Assembly (NCBI GenBank): GCA_964030475.1
Contig: CAXIPT010000009.1
Location: 326,627 to 390,626 of the forward strand
Origin: Tethya wilhelma
Taxonomy: Eukaryota; Porifera; Demospongiae; Tethyida; Tethyidae
DNA length: 64,000 bases
Reading direction: 5' to 3'
Position numbers and translations under genes: made by a program. The notes beneath the pieces were generated by a model that did no database searches, was not told the DNA's origin, and saw only the letters and a list, made by a program, of their open reading frames with translations. This document shows positions 36,601 to 48,857 of the stretch, in pieces (position 1 is the stretch's first letter; every line of letters begins with the position of its first letter).

Positions 36601-38899
36601 CTATTGCGTTAGGAGAGTGAAGGGTGCCTCGTTCCATTACAGACCCAGACTTGCCAAACTTGAAGAGAAATTCTCCACTGATAGAGAAAACTTGAATGCA
36701 GTTTTCATTCGAGTTAGCTAAGTACAAGTTCTCTTCACTGTTGATGGCAAGGGAGGTGAACTTGTCCTCATCCTTTTTCGAGAATTTAAACAAACTGTGA
36801 AAACTGGCATCACTGTTCAAAATCTGAACCCGGTTGTTTTGTTTGTCGAGAATGTATATCCGACCATCCCTATGACTCACAACTACATCAATGGGATATT
36901 CAAACTCCATTTCTTCTTCGCCCCGATCTCCTACTGCATACACCAGCTTACCTTCCATTGTGAACCACTGTAGCTTGTTGGAACTGCTAACTAGGATGAG
37001 GTTATCAGATGTAATGGCTACACCACTGGGTCGATAGAACAGTCCATTGTGGTTTCCTTCCCCACCGATGGTTGTGATGAGTTTAAAATCATCTTTTCGG
37101 CTGTAAACAAATAAGGTACTTTGGTCTGTACTCGCAACAACTACTTCACCATTCTGTCCTTCGGCAATTCCTTGAGGTTCTTTTAGCTCGGAGAGGATTT
37201 TGACAGGTGTGGTAGAAGTTGGACCAACCATGTACGCTGGTTTTGGTACGCCCTGAAGGGCCTCTTCTTTCTCACCTTCAGGCGACGGACTTTCTTCTTC
37301 TCTTTGCTTCTTCATGGAGGGCGATCCTTCAAAAATCTGTACGCGGTTTGAAGTCCACTCAGAAACATAGAGGCAACCATCTTTATCAATGTGGAGTCCA
37401 CGGATCACATTGAACTGGCCCAGTTTGCTGCCATAGCTTCCAAATTGACGCAAAAATTCGCCTTTTTTGTCATAAATGCAGATCGTTCCAGTGGTATTGC
37501 CAACATACACATTATCTGCTCCATCAATTGCTACAGCTGCCGGGGAACACATTGCACCGGGCACATTTGCTGCTCCATACTCACCAAAAGCAAGCACGAA
37601 TTCCCCATCGGGAGTGAAAACTTGGACACAATGGTTCATCATATCGGCAATGTAGACATTACCTTCACTATTTACAGCAATCGCTTGAGGTTGACTCAGA
37701 CGGCCCGGGCCATGACTGTCGCTGCCTTTCGTTATGGAAGTGCGGTGGCTCAGATCGCGATTTAGCACTTGAACTCGATTGTTCTGCGCATCTGCTATGT
37801 AAATCTCACCCTTCTTCCCGAGAGTAACGTCAGCTGCATTGGAAAACTCAAGGGGACCGTTTCCTTGGCTTCCAAAAGAGTTAACAAATTGGCCATCCAT
37901 CGTGAACATGTCTACTTTGCTCACGCTACTCACGTAGATTTGCTTCTTTTTCCAGTCAACAGCAATGCCAGATGGACACATGAACTGGCCATCCATGTAA
38001 CCTTGGCAACCAATTGTGCGCTGAAGCTCGCAATCACGATTGTAAACCCGCACGTTGTGACTCATGTAACTGGCTACCACGATCTCTCCACCAGGTCCGG
38101 TGGAAATTTTTGTAGGGTACTCCATTCCAGAGATCACTTTAAAAGGAATGTAAGAGGAAGGACCTATAGCAACTGCAGCAGGTTTATCTGGAATGGAAGA
38201 AATAAATGCATCATTCACATGTACATCTTAGCTGAAGCTCATAATTATGAATACGAGTGATAAGTACCTTTATCTGTGGTATCAGACTTGTCTTTGGTCT
38301 CAGACTCGGCTACTTTTGAACGCTGATTTGCTGTAAAAAAAACCAATGAGCATAATCTAAGTGAAACTTGAAACACAATTACTAAAATTCATTACTGACA
38401 AAGGACACAACATACATACTCTGACTACCCAAGTCGATTAAGTACCTTTGGTTTTCATTCCTTTGATCAGCTTGCTAAGGGATTCAATGTAATCATCTTT
38501 TCCAGGTCGAAACATGGTCCAGTTGATGCCCGAAATGATAAACTTGAGGCTTCTTCCTGCCTCTGTAGTCTGGAAGTCAATCAGCCCAGGATCGTCGTAC
38601 AAGACGGGAAAGATCATTTTGTGGTCGCCATCAGCTGTGTACAACTCATTCATACAGTAACGTGAGTTGGGATACTTTTGAGTGATAACAGGAATCATGA
38701 AAGCACACTCATAGAGCCCAGTTGCTATGGCACCATGCCAATCACTACCAGAGGATATGCTCTCCTGGTCAAGCCACACAGAGAACCCATTTGCTTCCAA
38801 ATCTTTACTCAGTTGTTTCACAAACTTTATCACTTCTTCCTCACGTCCATAACTGATGAAAACCACCTCTTTTGACTCCTTTTCTTCCTTTTCAGCCAT
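33623..38899 (-). CDS. TIR domain fused to five NHL beta-propellers
   Basis: Three phase-consistent exons (38446-38899, 38268-38330, 33623-38187) give about 1693 aa. Residues 1-150 are a TIR domain: VVFISYGREEE at the start, FSVWLDQE, then YCMNELYTA, whose Glu 85 sits where TIR NAD-hydrolases keep their catalytic glutamate. A short charged linker exon follows. The 4.6-kb last exon encodes five successive ~290-residue blocks, each opening with a GPSS..P.KVLSG-like segment and carrying about six NHL repeats (for example GEIYIADAQNNRVQVL, GDVYVTDRRNDCVYVF). That means five beta-propellers. There is no signal peptide or membrane span, so it is probably cytoplasmic. I infer a sensor with propellers as ligand-binding part and TIR as effector. 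I chose the ATG at 38899, where the plus-strand relative's start aligns; an upstream in-frame ATG exists at 39004. Confidence 0.9.
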
Positions 38900-39065
38900 C
38901 ACAAGCACATGTATAGGGTATCTCGTGTAGTATAGTAACTGTTGGCTTTCAGGGGCATATAAATGGGGTGTGTCACTAATGGGCTCGTGACGTGAACACA
39001 ACACTTGATTGGATTCATGCTCTGGATATCCCCGGATATAGCTGCATCTAGACTAGCAAGGTGCT
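38900..39065. promoter_or_regulatory. Divergent promoter region of the TIR-NHL pair
   Basis: Only 166 bases separate two related genes in head-to-head layout, suggesting joint control. No named motif recognised. Confidence 0.5.
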
Positions 39066-40823
39066 ATGGCTGAAAATACAAAAGACACTGGATTTATTTT
39101 CATCAGTTATGAAAGAGAAGAGGAAAGCGCTGCTCGTTTTGCACTACAGCTCAAGCAAGATCTGGAAGATGAAGGTAGTTTTTCAGTGTGGGTAGATCAG
39201 GAAGGGTGCAGACCGTCAGATTCCCTGCTGAATCAGGGCACTAACAATGAGTGGCAAAAGGTCATTGCAACTGAACTTAAAAAATGTAGTATCCTTATAC
39301 CTGTCATCACAAAAACATATTCTAATTCACCAAACTGTATGAGTGAGCTTTGCACAGCCGATGATGAAGAGAAAACGAGAATCTTTCCTGTCTTGTTCGA
39401 CGACCCAACACAGATTGACTTCCAGAGTACAGAGGCAGGAAGAAGCCTCAATTTCATCATTTCGGGCATCAACTGGACTATGTTTCGACCTGGAAAAGAT
39501 GATTATGGCGAATCCCTTAGCAAGCTGATCAAAGGGTTGAAAGGTAAGACGATCATGGTGCATATTTTTACCATAACTATGATTGCTAACATTACTCAAT
39601 ATCGATCATTATTCATTCCTAGCTGTGTGCCAATCTGAGACTTCACAACATACAACTTGTAAGTGAGTCAATTATCAAACTTTACTGGTCATTTTCAATA
39701 ATAGTGTTTGCATCATATCAATGTAATGTTTTCGATTATTTCTTTGCTGTTTGAAACCGAAAACATGTAACTGGCAATGCAATGATAAGTTTAGGTAGAA
39801 TTTTTTGTCTTCTTTTTTTCCCCTCCCTCTTAACCCTATACAGCTCAACACTTAGCTATTGGTCCTACTTCCTTCGAACCTCTCAAAGTGATCACTGGTA
39901 TCCAGTATCCGGCTAAGATAACCACTGGACCCAATGGAGACATAGTTGTTTCAAGTTCGTTTGAAAATAAGATTCACGTTTACAACCCAGAAAGCAACTT
40001 TGAGCTTGTGCGTACAATAGGTAGTATGGGCTTTGGTGATGGGCAACTGGCAGCTCCAAATGGAGTTGCTATTAGCGAGCAAAATCTTATTTATGTTGCC
40101 AGTGCTACTAAATTAGACGTATTTACAATGGATGGGAAGTCTATTATATCACAAGGTAGTCTCGGCGAAGGTCCCTTAGAGTTTAAAAATCCAACAGGTA
40201 TTGCATTTGGTAAAAAAGGAGAGTTGTATGTTGTGGATCAAATGAACCATCGTGTTCAAGTGCTCGATAGTGATTTGAATTTTATTTCTCAGTTCTCCAA
40301 AGCTTCTCCTGATCTTGGCAATGGTTGTATTGCTCAACCACAAGGAATTGCAGTCAGCAGTGAAGGACACCTGTATATAGCAGACCTCAGAAACAGCTCC
40401 ATTCAAGTATTCGATCATGACGGAACATTTCTTTTCAACTTTGGAGAATTTGGCCCTCCAAATAAACTGGTGCCTGGTAACATACGTACCCCTATGGCTA
40501 TAGCCATTGATGGGCAAGATAATATCTATGTGGGGAATATAGTTGGAACGATCCCTATCTTTGACAAGAACGGTACTTTTTTAAGAGAGTTTGGCACAAA
40601 TAGCAAGAAAATGGGTCATTTTCGCTCCATTACGGGACTCCATATTGATCGAAATGGATACTTGTACGTGTGTGAGGGACATTCGCACCGGATAGAGGTT
40701 TTTGCAGGATGCATTCCAAAATTACCCGAAAAAACTGATAGCACTGAAGCAGCTGGTGAAAGTGGTGAATGCAGTGCCAATTGCAAGCCAGATTCTGCAA
40801 AATTACCATCAACAGAAGAGTAA
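39066..40823 (+). CDS. TIR domain fused to one NHL beta-propeller
   Basis: Exons 39066-39543, 39623-39658 and 39844-40823 join in phase to about 497 aa. The TIR domain (residues 1-158) has FIFISYEREEE, FSVWVDQEG and NCMSELCTA (Glu 94 at the presumed catalytic site). It shares the stretch GINWTMFRPGKDDY with the minus-strand relative. A 12-residue linker exon follows, then a single propeller of six NHL repeats (GIAFGKKGELYVVDQMNHRV, GHLYIADLRNSSIQVF, GYLYVCEGHSHRIEVF) and a polar tail. The three-exon structure with a TIR exon, tiny linker exon and propeller exon is identical to the neighbour, so the pair arose by duplication, with later gain or loss of propellers. Role inferred as for the neighbour: innate sensor or NAD-consuming effector. 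Confidence 0.9.
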
Positions 40824-41114
40824 ATTTGATTGTCGAAATGTCACGTTCTCAAGATCAGATTTTATATACATAATACTTAGTGAAAACATATTATATTGTT
40901 GTTATACGAAGTAAACAGTATAAGTATAGAGCTTATAGCTAATTTATGATCATTAATATAAAAATATATTTACTCAGCTCATAGTATAGCTAAAAAGGTG
41001 TAACTGAACCTAACCTATAGCTATTATGATGTGAACATGCATGAATATGTATACGTAATGCGATACTAGTTCCATCAACTAGTTCCCATGATGAATAGAA
41101 TACAAGGATGAAGT

Positions 41115-43019
41115 TCACTTCCATTTAGCCTTTGTCTCAAGGAGGGCGATAATTAGAATAGAGAGGAAATATAGGCCACCAATGAAGATGCCAAGAATGA
41201 GCTGTAGATGATAGAACAGCACACTGAGTACATGACCGACGACCGCACATCAAAATAAGCTTGTATAGCTATCTCTAATTATTGCCCGTTAGCAACATAC
41301 CCGATATGTGTGCTTGAAGGCAAACCCAACAACAATGGCAGTGATACCAACTGCATACTCAATGAGGAGAATAACTGTCACCTCTGTAAAAAAAATTTAA
41401 ATATCCCAGGAAGGACTTAAAACTGAATCATGATAGCACACTCGAATGGAAACTTATCCCACGTACCTGCTGAAAATTGCCAATCCAGATTTCTAAAGTA
41501 CACCAGAGCAGCAAAGACAGCCAGACAAAGGGTGTTGTTCATGGTGGCAGCACCATAGAGCTGGGCAAGAAGACAAAAGATACAATATTATCATGACAAT
41601 AGCAAAAAGCCAGATGTAGTATTTCTGTGTGACATAATCCTAATCGATTAATTAACCTAGTTTTTGATTCTTGAGCTCACCTGAGAGTAGGTCATGGAGG
41701 TGTTGACCTTCTTCTTCTTGGAGGCAAAGATGAGAGAGGAGACTAACTCACTCGCGTTGGAACACACCGGAGTGATCACAAAGGACACATAGAATGCTGT
41801 CACAATAGAGATAAAGATATAGGTTGCATTGCCAACTTAGGTGAATCTCTGTACCTATAAAACATGCTAGCTGCATGATGTACAAACACTCACTCACCTC
41901 CAATGGGGATGTGCTGTCCTCTCTTTCCATGGTAGAGGAAGTCCCGATTGTGACTGTCAGTGATCGACGTCAAGGCACTTACCATTGGGTCCGAGAATAT
42001 GGTTACCATAGCAACACCTACAATCAACAGGAAGGTGGACTTGATGAAGACAAGCCACTTTGGATCATCAGACTCCTGCATGAGGGGATGATTGTGTGTG
42101 TGTGTGTGTATGTGTGTGTGTCAGTGAACATGCGCGTGAGCGGGTGAATAGGACAAATTAACCTCTTCTTCCTTTTTCTGTCCACCATTAGTTCCATTGC
42201 TCGAAGATTCCTTGTTTGAACGGTGCATTCGCCATGCTTTGGCTGCCCGCATGGTGGGACCTGAATAGAACACAACCCAATACAAGTGCAGTGGAGTTAA
42301 CACTTTAGCTGTCATTTAATGAAGAGGCACTTTTCACATACAAATTGCTAGCCCAAGAATTTGTCTACCCTTTGACCTTTCACTCACAAAAAGGTGAAGA
42401 GGAGAGCCTGGGAACGAGGCTATATGGTTGTCTTTGAGGTTAAATAGAGCCTGGGAAGGAGAGGGAAAGGTCAAAGGGGAGAGCTTGGGAATGGGCTAAG
42501 ACAGCCTATGAGTGTTGATTCTTTGTATGCCGATTTTTCAAGTGCTTGTTGTGTAACTATTGCATATGAGCATATATGTCTAACTTGCCCACTCACCTCC
42601 TAGCAAGGGTGAGGCCTCGTTTGACTCCCCGTTCTTCTNGCATAATGTAATAATAAGGGAGAGAAAGAGAATATTTAATGCTACATACAGGACAAGTCAG
42701 TCTTAAAATTTAATACGTAGATGGAGACCTTAGTTTGGTACAGTCATAGGTCAAAAGCATCTATGGCCTGCACATATATCTCTCTACTTCATACCCGAAA
42801 TTCAGTGATTGATTCATGCATAATTTCATACACTGTGACAATAGCTACTAGTGGCTTTGTATCAGTATGGCATACAGCATTTGTTATGTTCTCAATGGCA
42901 TAGTCCCAGTCTAGATCCACCATTTCTTCGCCATATCCACGAGCATCCACTCCCAGTAGACACACTGATGGCCACAGCAACGTAGAACAAATGAGTAGTA
43001 TAGCTGTGAGACGAGTCAT
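41115..43019 (-). CDS. NCL-type Na+/Ca2+ exchanger, copy B, middle exons missing
   Basis: Exon 42876-43019 encodes a signal peptide (LTAILLICSTLLWPSVCLL) and YAIENITNA, the counterpart of exon 1 in copy A. Then come a partial exon (42597-42638) cut by the 'n' at 42639, and exons 42163-42260, 41898-42075, 41681-41796, 41467-41560, 41301-41383 and 41115-41201. The last five match copy A exons 11-15 in length exactly (178, 116, 94, 83, 87 nt). They encode the second alpha repeat: FVITPVCSNASELVSSLIFA, LYGAATMNNTLCLAVF. The first alpha repeat (copy A exons 2-8) is absent between 42640 and 42875. The 'n' suggests a collapsed assembly gap rather than a real loss. As read, it cannot encode a whole transporter. 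Confidence 0.8.
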
Positions 43020-43432
43020 TTTCGAACACGATTGCAGGACAGCTCAATCTTTGGGCCATGGGCTCAGCATAAACATGTGTACGCCCACAACACTATTTTT
43101 AATTTTCATAATTTGGAAAGGGTCGCCAGAACAATAAGCTAACTTTTAGAATTCACAGAAGAGCATGATAATAGCATAGTACAGCAATAAAACAGAATGG
43201 AGAAACAGTCATAAAGTCATAGAAACCTCTTCTCTGTAAAACATGTATATATATCTAGTGAACTAAAAACCAACTTGCAAAATACAACAGACTAAGCCCT
43301 GTTTAAACACATGTATCGCTAGATTGTATTGTATCTTAGTAAACTTTACACCCATGTACTCTAGGCAGTATCACTCTTGAAACAAAAATAAAGCAAAAAA
43401 AACAACAACAACAACAAAAAAGCTTCTTGTAG
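43020..43432. other. Intergenic region between exchanger copies A and B
   Basis: Holds the copy B promoter and the 3' end of copy A, with an A-rich (AAC)n stretch near 43395-43420. No other feature seen. Confidence 0.5.
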
Positions 43433-44218
43433 TTACTTCCACTTGGCCACTTGCTCCAGGAGGGCAATAATTAGAATGGAGAGGAAGTATAGACCACCGA
43501 TAAAGAAGCCAAGAATGAGCTACAAACAGACACATACAAAAGATGCCATAGTAACCACAATGGAATAGAATACATCTGTCACAAAAAAATTCCTTTGGTG
43601 TACATAGCTATATACATACCGGGTAGGTATGCTTGTAGGCAAAGCCAAAAACAATGGCAGTGATACCAACTGCATACTCAATGAGGAGAATAACTGTCAC
43701 CTCTGTTATGTATGTATGTGAGGAAGAAAATAAACTAATTTTTATGCGAAAACATCAAAACTGACACGTCCATATACTATATACTACTAGCCCACCTGCC
43801 GAGAACTGCCAGTTGAGGTTCCTGAAATACACCAGAGCAGCAAAGACTGCCAGACAAAGGGTGTTGTTCATGGTGGCAGCACCATAGAGCTGGGCAAGGA
43901 GACATTTTTTCATTCACATTAGAAAGAGAATACTCTTTAGATCAGACACATCATCAAAAACAATATGGACCACAGTTTAGCAAGTGAATTTGTACAAGCG
44001 TGTGTTTTTAATAAGAGTTTTCTTAAAAAATTTTTTTGTTTACCTGAGAGTAGGTCATGGAGGTGTTCACCTTCTTCTTCTTGGAGGCAAAGATGAGAGA
44101 GGAGACTAACTCACTCGCGTTGGAACACACCGGAGTGATCACAAAGGATACATAGAACACTGCATGCAGACATTAGTACGAAGAAAAATTTGGATTAGCA
44201 ATATTGTCCAAAAAGTAG

Positions 44219-44292
<74 letters not shown>

Positions 44293-44951
44293 TCCAATGG
44301 GAATGTGTTGTCCTCTCTTTCCATTGAAGATGAAGTCTCCATTGTGACTGTCAGTGATGGACGTCAAGGCACCCACCATTGGGTCCGAGAATATGGTTAC
44401 CATAGCAACACCTACAACCAACAGGAAGATGGACTTGATACAGATCAACCACTTTGGATCCTCAGACTCCTGTAAGAAGAAGGAGAAAATGGTTCTAGTT
44501 CAAGAGACTTGTTGTAGTATAACTTATAGCTGATAAATTTGGTGGGCTTAAACTTTGATAAATTCCCATTTTAGCAAGATTGGCAATTTTAAAATTGGTA
44601 ATTTAATTCTGCACGCTGCATTGTTTATATGTGTGTGTGTGCGTATATAACTGTTTGGCGATTTTTAATTTGGCAATTTGAAGAAAAATTCGCCAATTTG
44701 CCAATTTAATTCTCGCCAAATTTACCCGCTATACAGTAGTTTGCAACTTTTGGTGAGATATCAGTAGATAGATCTACAGTGTTATATTACTACAATGTAC
44801 ATACACACATACATGTTCTTCCTCTTCCTTTTTTGCTGCACCATTTTTCTTCTCTCCACTACCGGATGCTTCTCCCTTCTCATCATCAGGCTCATCCTCC
44901 CCTGCTTTGCGATGAATACGCCACACCCTGGCAGCCTTCTTAGCTGTGTCA

Positions 44952-45009
<58 letters not shown>

Positions 45010-46018
45010 CAAACAAAAATCAACATCACTTGAAACATATGTGATTGTATGATCTATACACACGCTGCAATCTGACCTCCTAGCAACGGTTTAGCTTCAT
45101 CGTTCTCCTCCTTATCTGCTTGAACAGATCTACCAAAAGGCACATGACCTCCAGCAAGAATGAGCTGCTTCAGGACCCGACGTTTTATCCTGCGATGAAA
45201 GGTAATTGCATAAGTTCCGTTTTCACACAACAAACACCCAAGAGGCTATATTAAAAAATGTTGCCCAAAAGCTTTTTCTATCGGAAAGTCAAATTTAGCA
45301 CGAAAAGAGCATTTTAATAATATCTACATGTGCTTTTATGTTTTCTAGAAAATGGATCGATAAAATGGTGTCACTTCATAATATTATAAAAGTCACGAAA
45401 TTTGCTGTGTCAGCACCACTGTATTACTAAATGTGCTATATCTACAGTGTCTATGGAATTTTCCCACAACTACCTGATCTAGATAGTGACTATGACTGTA
45501 TTTCACAAGTTAGCTTGAATTTTCGAAAAGAATGACATTGTGCTATTGTTTTTTACTATCAGAGGTGCTAGTTTCGTGGATCTTTATTATAATTATATTA
45601 TTTGAAAGAGTGCTCGATATGTTCAGCCATGCAATAAGACTTCCCTGGATTGTACTGCCTAAATAATGTGAACATACAAGAAGCCATCAGTGATGTACGT
45701 ACACAAGCCTACATTTAACACAACAGCACTCACATTTCTTCTCTTCTGGCTTGCTCCTTTCTCCTTGAGTTCACACTAAACACCACCTAAGAAATGCACA
45801 AAATGGCAATAAAATTATTTATCTGCACAAAGATTGCAGTCTAGTTACAGTGAGTACAAGTCTATAAAAATACTAGCCTGGAACACAAGATAGCCAATGA
45901 GAAAGAGAAATGCAATGATGAAGGTGACAAGGGCACAGTATCTGATGTAGTGGGACTGTCCATCTTTAGGGACCTCTCTTGTTGGTCCCCAGTGCCAGTC
46001 AGCTCCTTGGACAATGCT

Positions 46019-46086
<68 letters not shown>

Positions 46087-46962
46087 AAGGAGAGAAAGAA
46101 GAATAAATGCAGTACTCTCTTGTTTAGAATCAATAAATCAATGTCCACACACTTACAAGTATGGGAGGGTTGTGACGAGCATAATAATAGCACTGTATGT
46201 GACATCAGGACACACAGTCACTCCCTACATACAGAAACAGAAAAAGAGCAACTTGTTTGATACACTTCCCATTAGCTTGGTAAAGGGTCGTCACAGCAAG
46301 ATACCACAAATGGGCTTATGTATGTAGGTACATACCTGGTTGAGAAAGCTCTTTATATTGAAGCGGCTGACTGTTTCATCCTTGCCTTCACCATTCACAA
46401 TGTCCACCCTGCCAAGAATGAGACTACCAAGCCAAGGCAGTGTGAGCAGCATGATTGTACTCCCTGCCAGAGTGCTAGAGGTAACAAAGAGAAAAAAAAT
46501 CAATCACCTTAGCTACCATGCATGTTCTTTCAAAAATCTCCTACCCCATTCCAACTGAAATCTGTTCATTGGCATCGTCCCTGCTACCAGTGACCCCCGA
46601 GAATAGAATCATAGCAGAGTCGGGAATGGCCCCCAATAGGGGGAGCACAACACCCCCTATGATGGCAGCTGGTAGTCCCAGATCAAGAAGAAGCTCAGCT
46701 CCATCTGACATGGATATAAATGACAGTATATTATATGTTATAGCCTTTCAAGTAGCACTAATACAACCGTACGCTTACCAGATATCATTTTCGCAGCAAC
46801 TGCTAACACAATTCCATAAAAGATGATAAGAATGAGATTGCCAGTGATCTATATGCATACAAAAAAACAACAGGTAATATGAATGTTAATTCTAATGTTG
46901 GCAGTGCATTAGCTGAGGGGGGAGTCAATGCCAACTCTGTAACCAAGTAACTAGCTAACAAT

Positions 46963-47002
<40 letters not shown>

Positions 47003-47024
47003 NNNNNNNNNNNNNNNNNNNNNN

Positions 47025-47066
<42 letters not shown>

Positions 47067-48466
47067 AACTTCAAATGATCTTATAAAATGGTCCTACCAA
47101 ACCCTGTACATACTTTCACATTAATACAATCTGACCATCAAAAGCCCTCAAAAGCCTTGCTAAAATTCACACTTGTGTAGCTCTTCTAGTGCTATCTTTG
47201 CAAAATTGAATATTACTATAATCATTAGTCAATAAAGCAAGCAGACAAATGACCACAAATTTAAATCCATGTAATTTTGTAGTCTTGGCCTATTGCAAGC
47301 AATACTCCCATCAGGCTTACTACTACCAAGTCCATTAACAAACATATAAGCTGAAGAACAATATGAATTGCTATACAAGCATAGTGTGCAGAGGTTAAAG
47401 TAGGAAAGTTCAATAGGCATGGAACTGGATGAAAGTTTCAGAGGTATAATTATTAGAGCTATGTCTGGGCAAATTTAAATCCATGAAGTAGGCACAGTGA
47501 GTAGAAGATACAATCTAGTTAGCCTCGTTCCCAGGCCCCTCCCTCCCTGAAAAATAAGGAGGGAGAGAAAAGTCAAAGGAGAGAGCCTGGGTACAAGGCT
47601 ACAATGTAGTCACTGCATACAGTCCAGGTTAATTTTGAAACAAACTACGGAGATTTCATTTGATTGTGACCTGTACCATAATTCTCTCGCCAATACATGT
47701 ACCGGCTGTGTTCCTTCATCCGGAACGTAAATGCATGAATAAACATGACTTCAGGTGTCGCTTCCACTCACTAGACAAACACTACAAGTTAGTCTTCCCC
47801 CATGTCAACAAGGAGGAACTGAGCTCAACGGAAGACAAACGCCACAAAAACAGTCGTCTAACACAACTCATGCTATTGTAACCAGTGTAAAAGAAACAAG
47901 AACATTACCACTATTTAATATGCAAAAAGCTAAACACAGTAGAGTTAGAAGAAACTAAAATCAAAGAGTGAGAAGTTGATAGGAGAGAGAGGGAGAGATA
48001 TGGAGGTGACAGTTTATGTAGATGAACAAGACAGTGACACAGGCAATGAAGAAGGTACAGTTAAATGTATGTGTGTGCCTGATTAGTAAAAGACTCACAG
48101 TAAATGAACATGGTTCCAGTCCAAATACACAGCCCTGCAGGGTTGGAAGAAAAGTAAAACTTGTATTTTTATGTGACAAAAGTTTGTAAACATTCTAGGA
48201 CAAACAAAACGAGCAAATATTGCAAAGTCTAGTCATTTCCCCTTCAAATAACAGTGTAAGGCATTGTCTGTAACAATATACCGAAATAGTTGGAACAATA
48301 TTGACACGAATTTGATCCTTCAACGAAAACTTACAATGGAGGCATTAGTGAGATTATGATCTTTGGCATCATAGTCATACACTTGCATGAAACTGTGAGC
48401 ATCCGCTGTAACGAATAGCCCAATCACCAAGAGGAGACAAATCAAAGATGCGCGAGGAGGTGACAT
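43433..48466 (-). CDS. NCL-type Na+/Ca2+ exchanger (CaCA superfamily), copy A
   Basis: Fifteen phase-consistent exons give about 532 aa: 48335-48466, 48099-48134, 46779-46848, 46545-46704, 46336-46474, 46157-46224, 45878-46016, 45734-45786, 45077-45189, 44813-44943, 44292-44469, 44044-44159, 43796-43889, 43620-43702, 43433-43519. A signal peptide (ICLLLVIGLFVTADA) comes first, then CVFGLEPCSFT. The first alpha repeat has GGVVLPLLGAIPDSAMILFSG; GSTIMLLTLPWLGSLILG follows. A charged cytoplasmic loop (Lys/Glu-rich, residues about 290-350) precedes the second alpha repeat (ITPVCSNASELVSSLIFASK, YGAATMNNTLCLAVF). It resembles plant NCL/EF-CAX and related protist exchangers more than animal NCX. 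Intron 7 would use a GC donor (CAG|GCTAGT). It exports or sequesters Ca2+ in exchange for another cation; the ions cannot be told from sequence. Confidence 0.88.
44226..44289. repeat. (CT)n microsatellite beside an exchanger exon
   Basis: CT repeat ending two bases before the edge of exon 44292-44469 (minus strand), directly after its splice donor. Similar tracts adjoin exon 44813-44943 (GA at 44956-45006) and exon 45878-46016 (GA at 46020-46083). Confidence 0.95.
47003..47024. other. Assembly gap inside (AC)n
   Basis: Twenty-two Ns within an AC repeat that runs from about 46965 to 47064, in intron 2 of exchanger copy A. Confidence 0.99.
47520..47601. mobile_element. MITE of the TAGCCTCG family
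   Basis: An 82-bp palindromic element that starts TAGCCTCGTTCCCAGGC and ends GCCTGGGTACAAGGCTA. The 9-bp flanks CAATCTAGT (left) and CAATGTAGT (right) match at eight of nine bases, a slightly aged target duplication. It lies in intron 2 of exchanger copy A. Confidence 0.82.
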
Positions 48467-48857
48467 TTTCAAACAACTTCTTGACCTTGTCTTGTTTGTC
48501 GCTTCCTAATCGATCTGCTAGGCGTGCAATTTGGGCGGGAAAGCCCGCCCATAAAATTAAATGGCGCTTTTTATCTAATTAAATTATCTTTAATTAGCGC
48601 TAGGAATTCACTCGTACACATGATCCAGGCTTCAATCAGTTTGTAAATTTATACACAGAGAATGTTCTTCCAAACGAAAGCGTGATAAATAGTCAAAGTT
48701 GTGGAACCAGTTGAAGAGCGTACTTTAGCTATATATAATTTTAGTAGGCGATAGAGTAGACTAGGTCAAACAGTTCGTCTTTCTAGTTTACTTCATAACT
48801 TTTGTGTGCAAAAAAATTTGGTGTTGGACAAGACACAAAGATAAGAGTGTGAACAAT
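48467..48857. promoter_or_regulatory. Divergent promoter region, exchanger A / unknown gene
   Basis: A 391-base stretch between two opposite start codons. It includes GGGCGGGAAAGCCCGCCC near 48532-48549, a GC-rich inverted repeat that could be a control site; the function is inferred. Confidence 0.4.

Noticed and set aside
35964..38260. Plus-strand ORFs of 60-160 codons across 33800-38260
   Set aside because: They are shadows of the minus-strand NHL exon, whose long frame and repeat structure are decisive.
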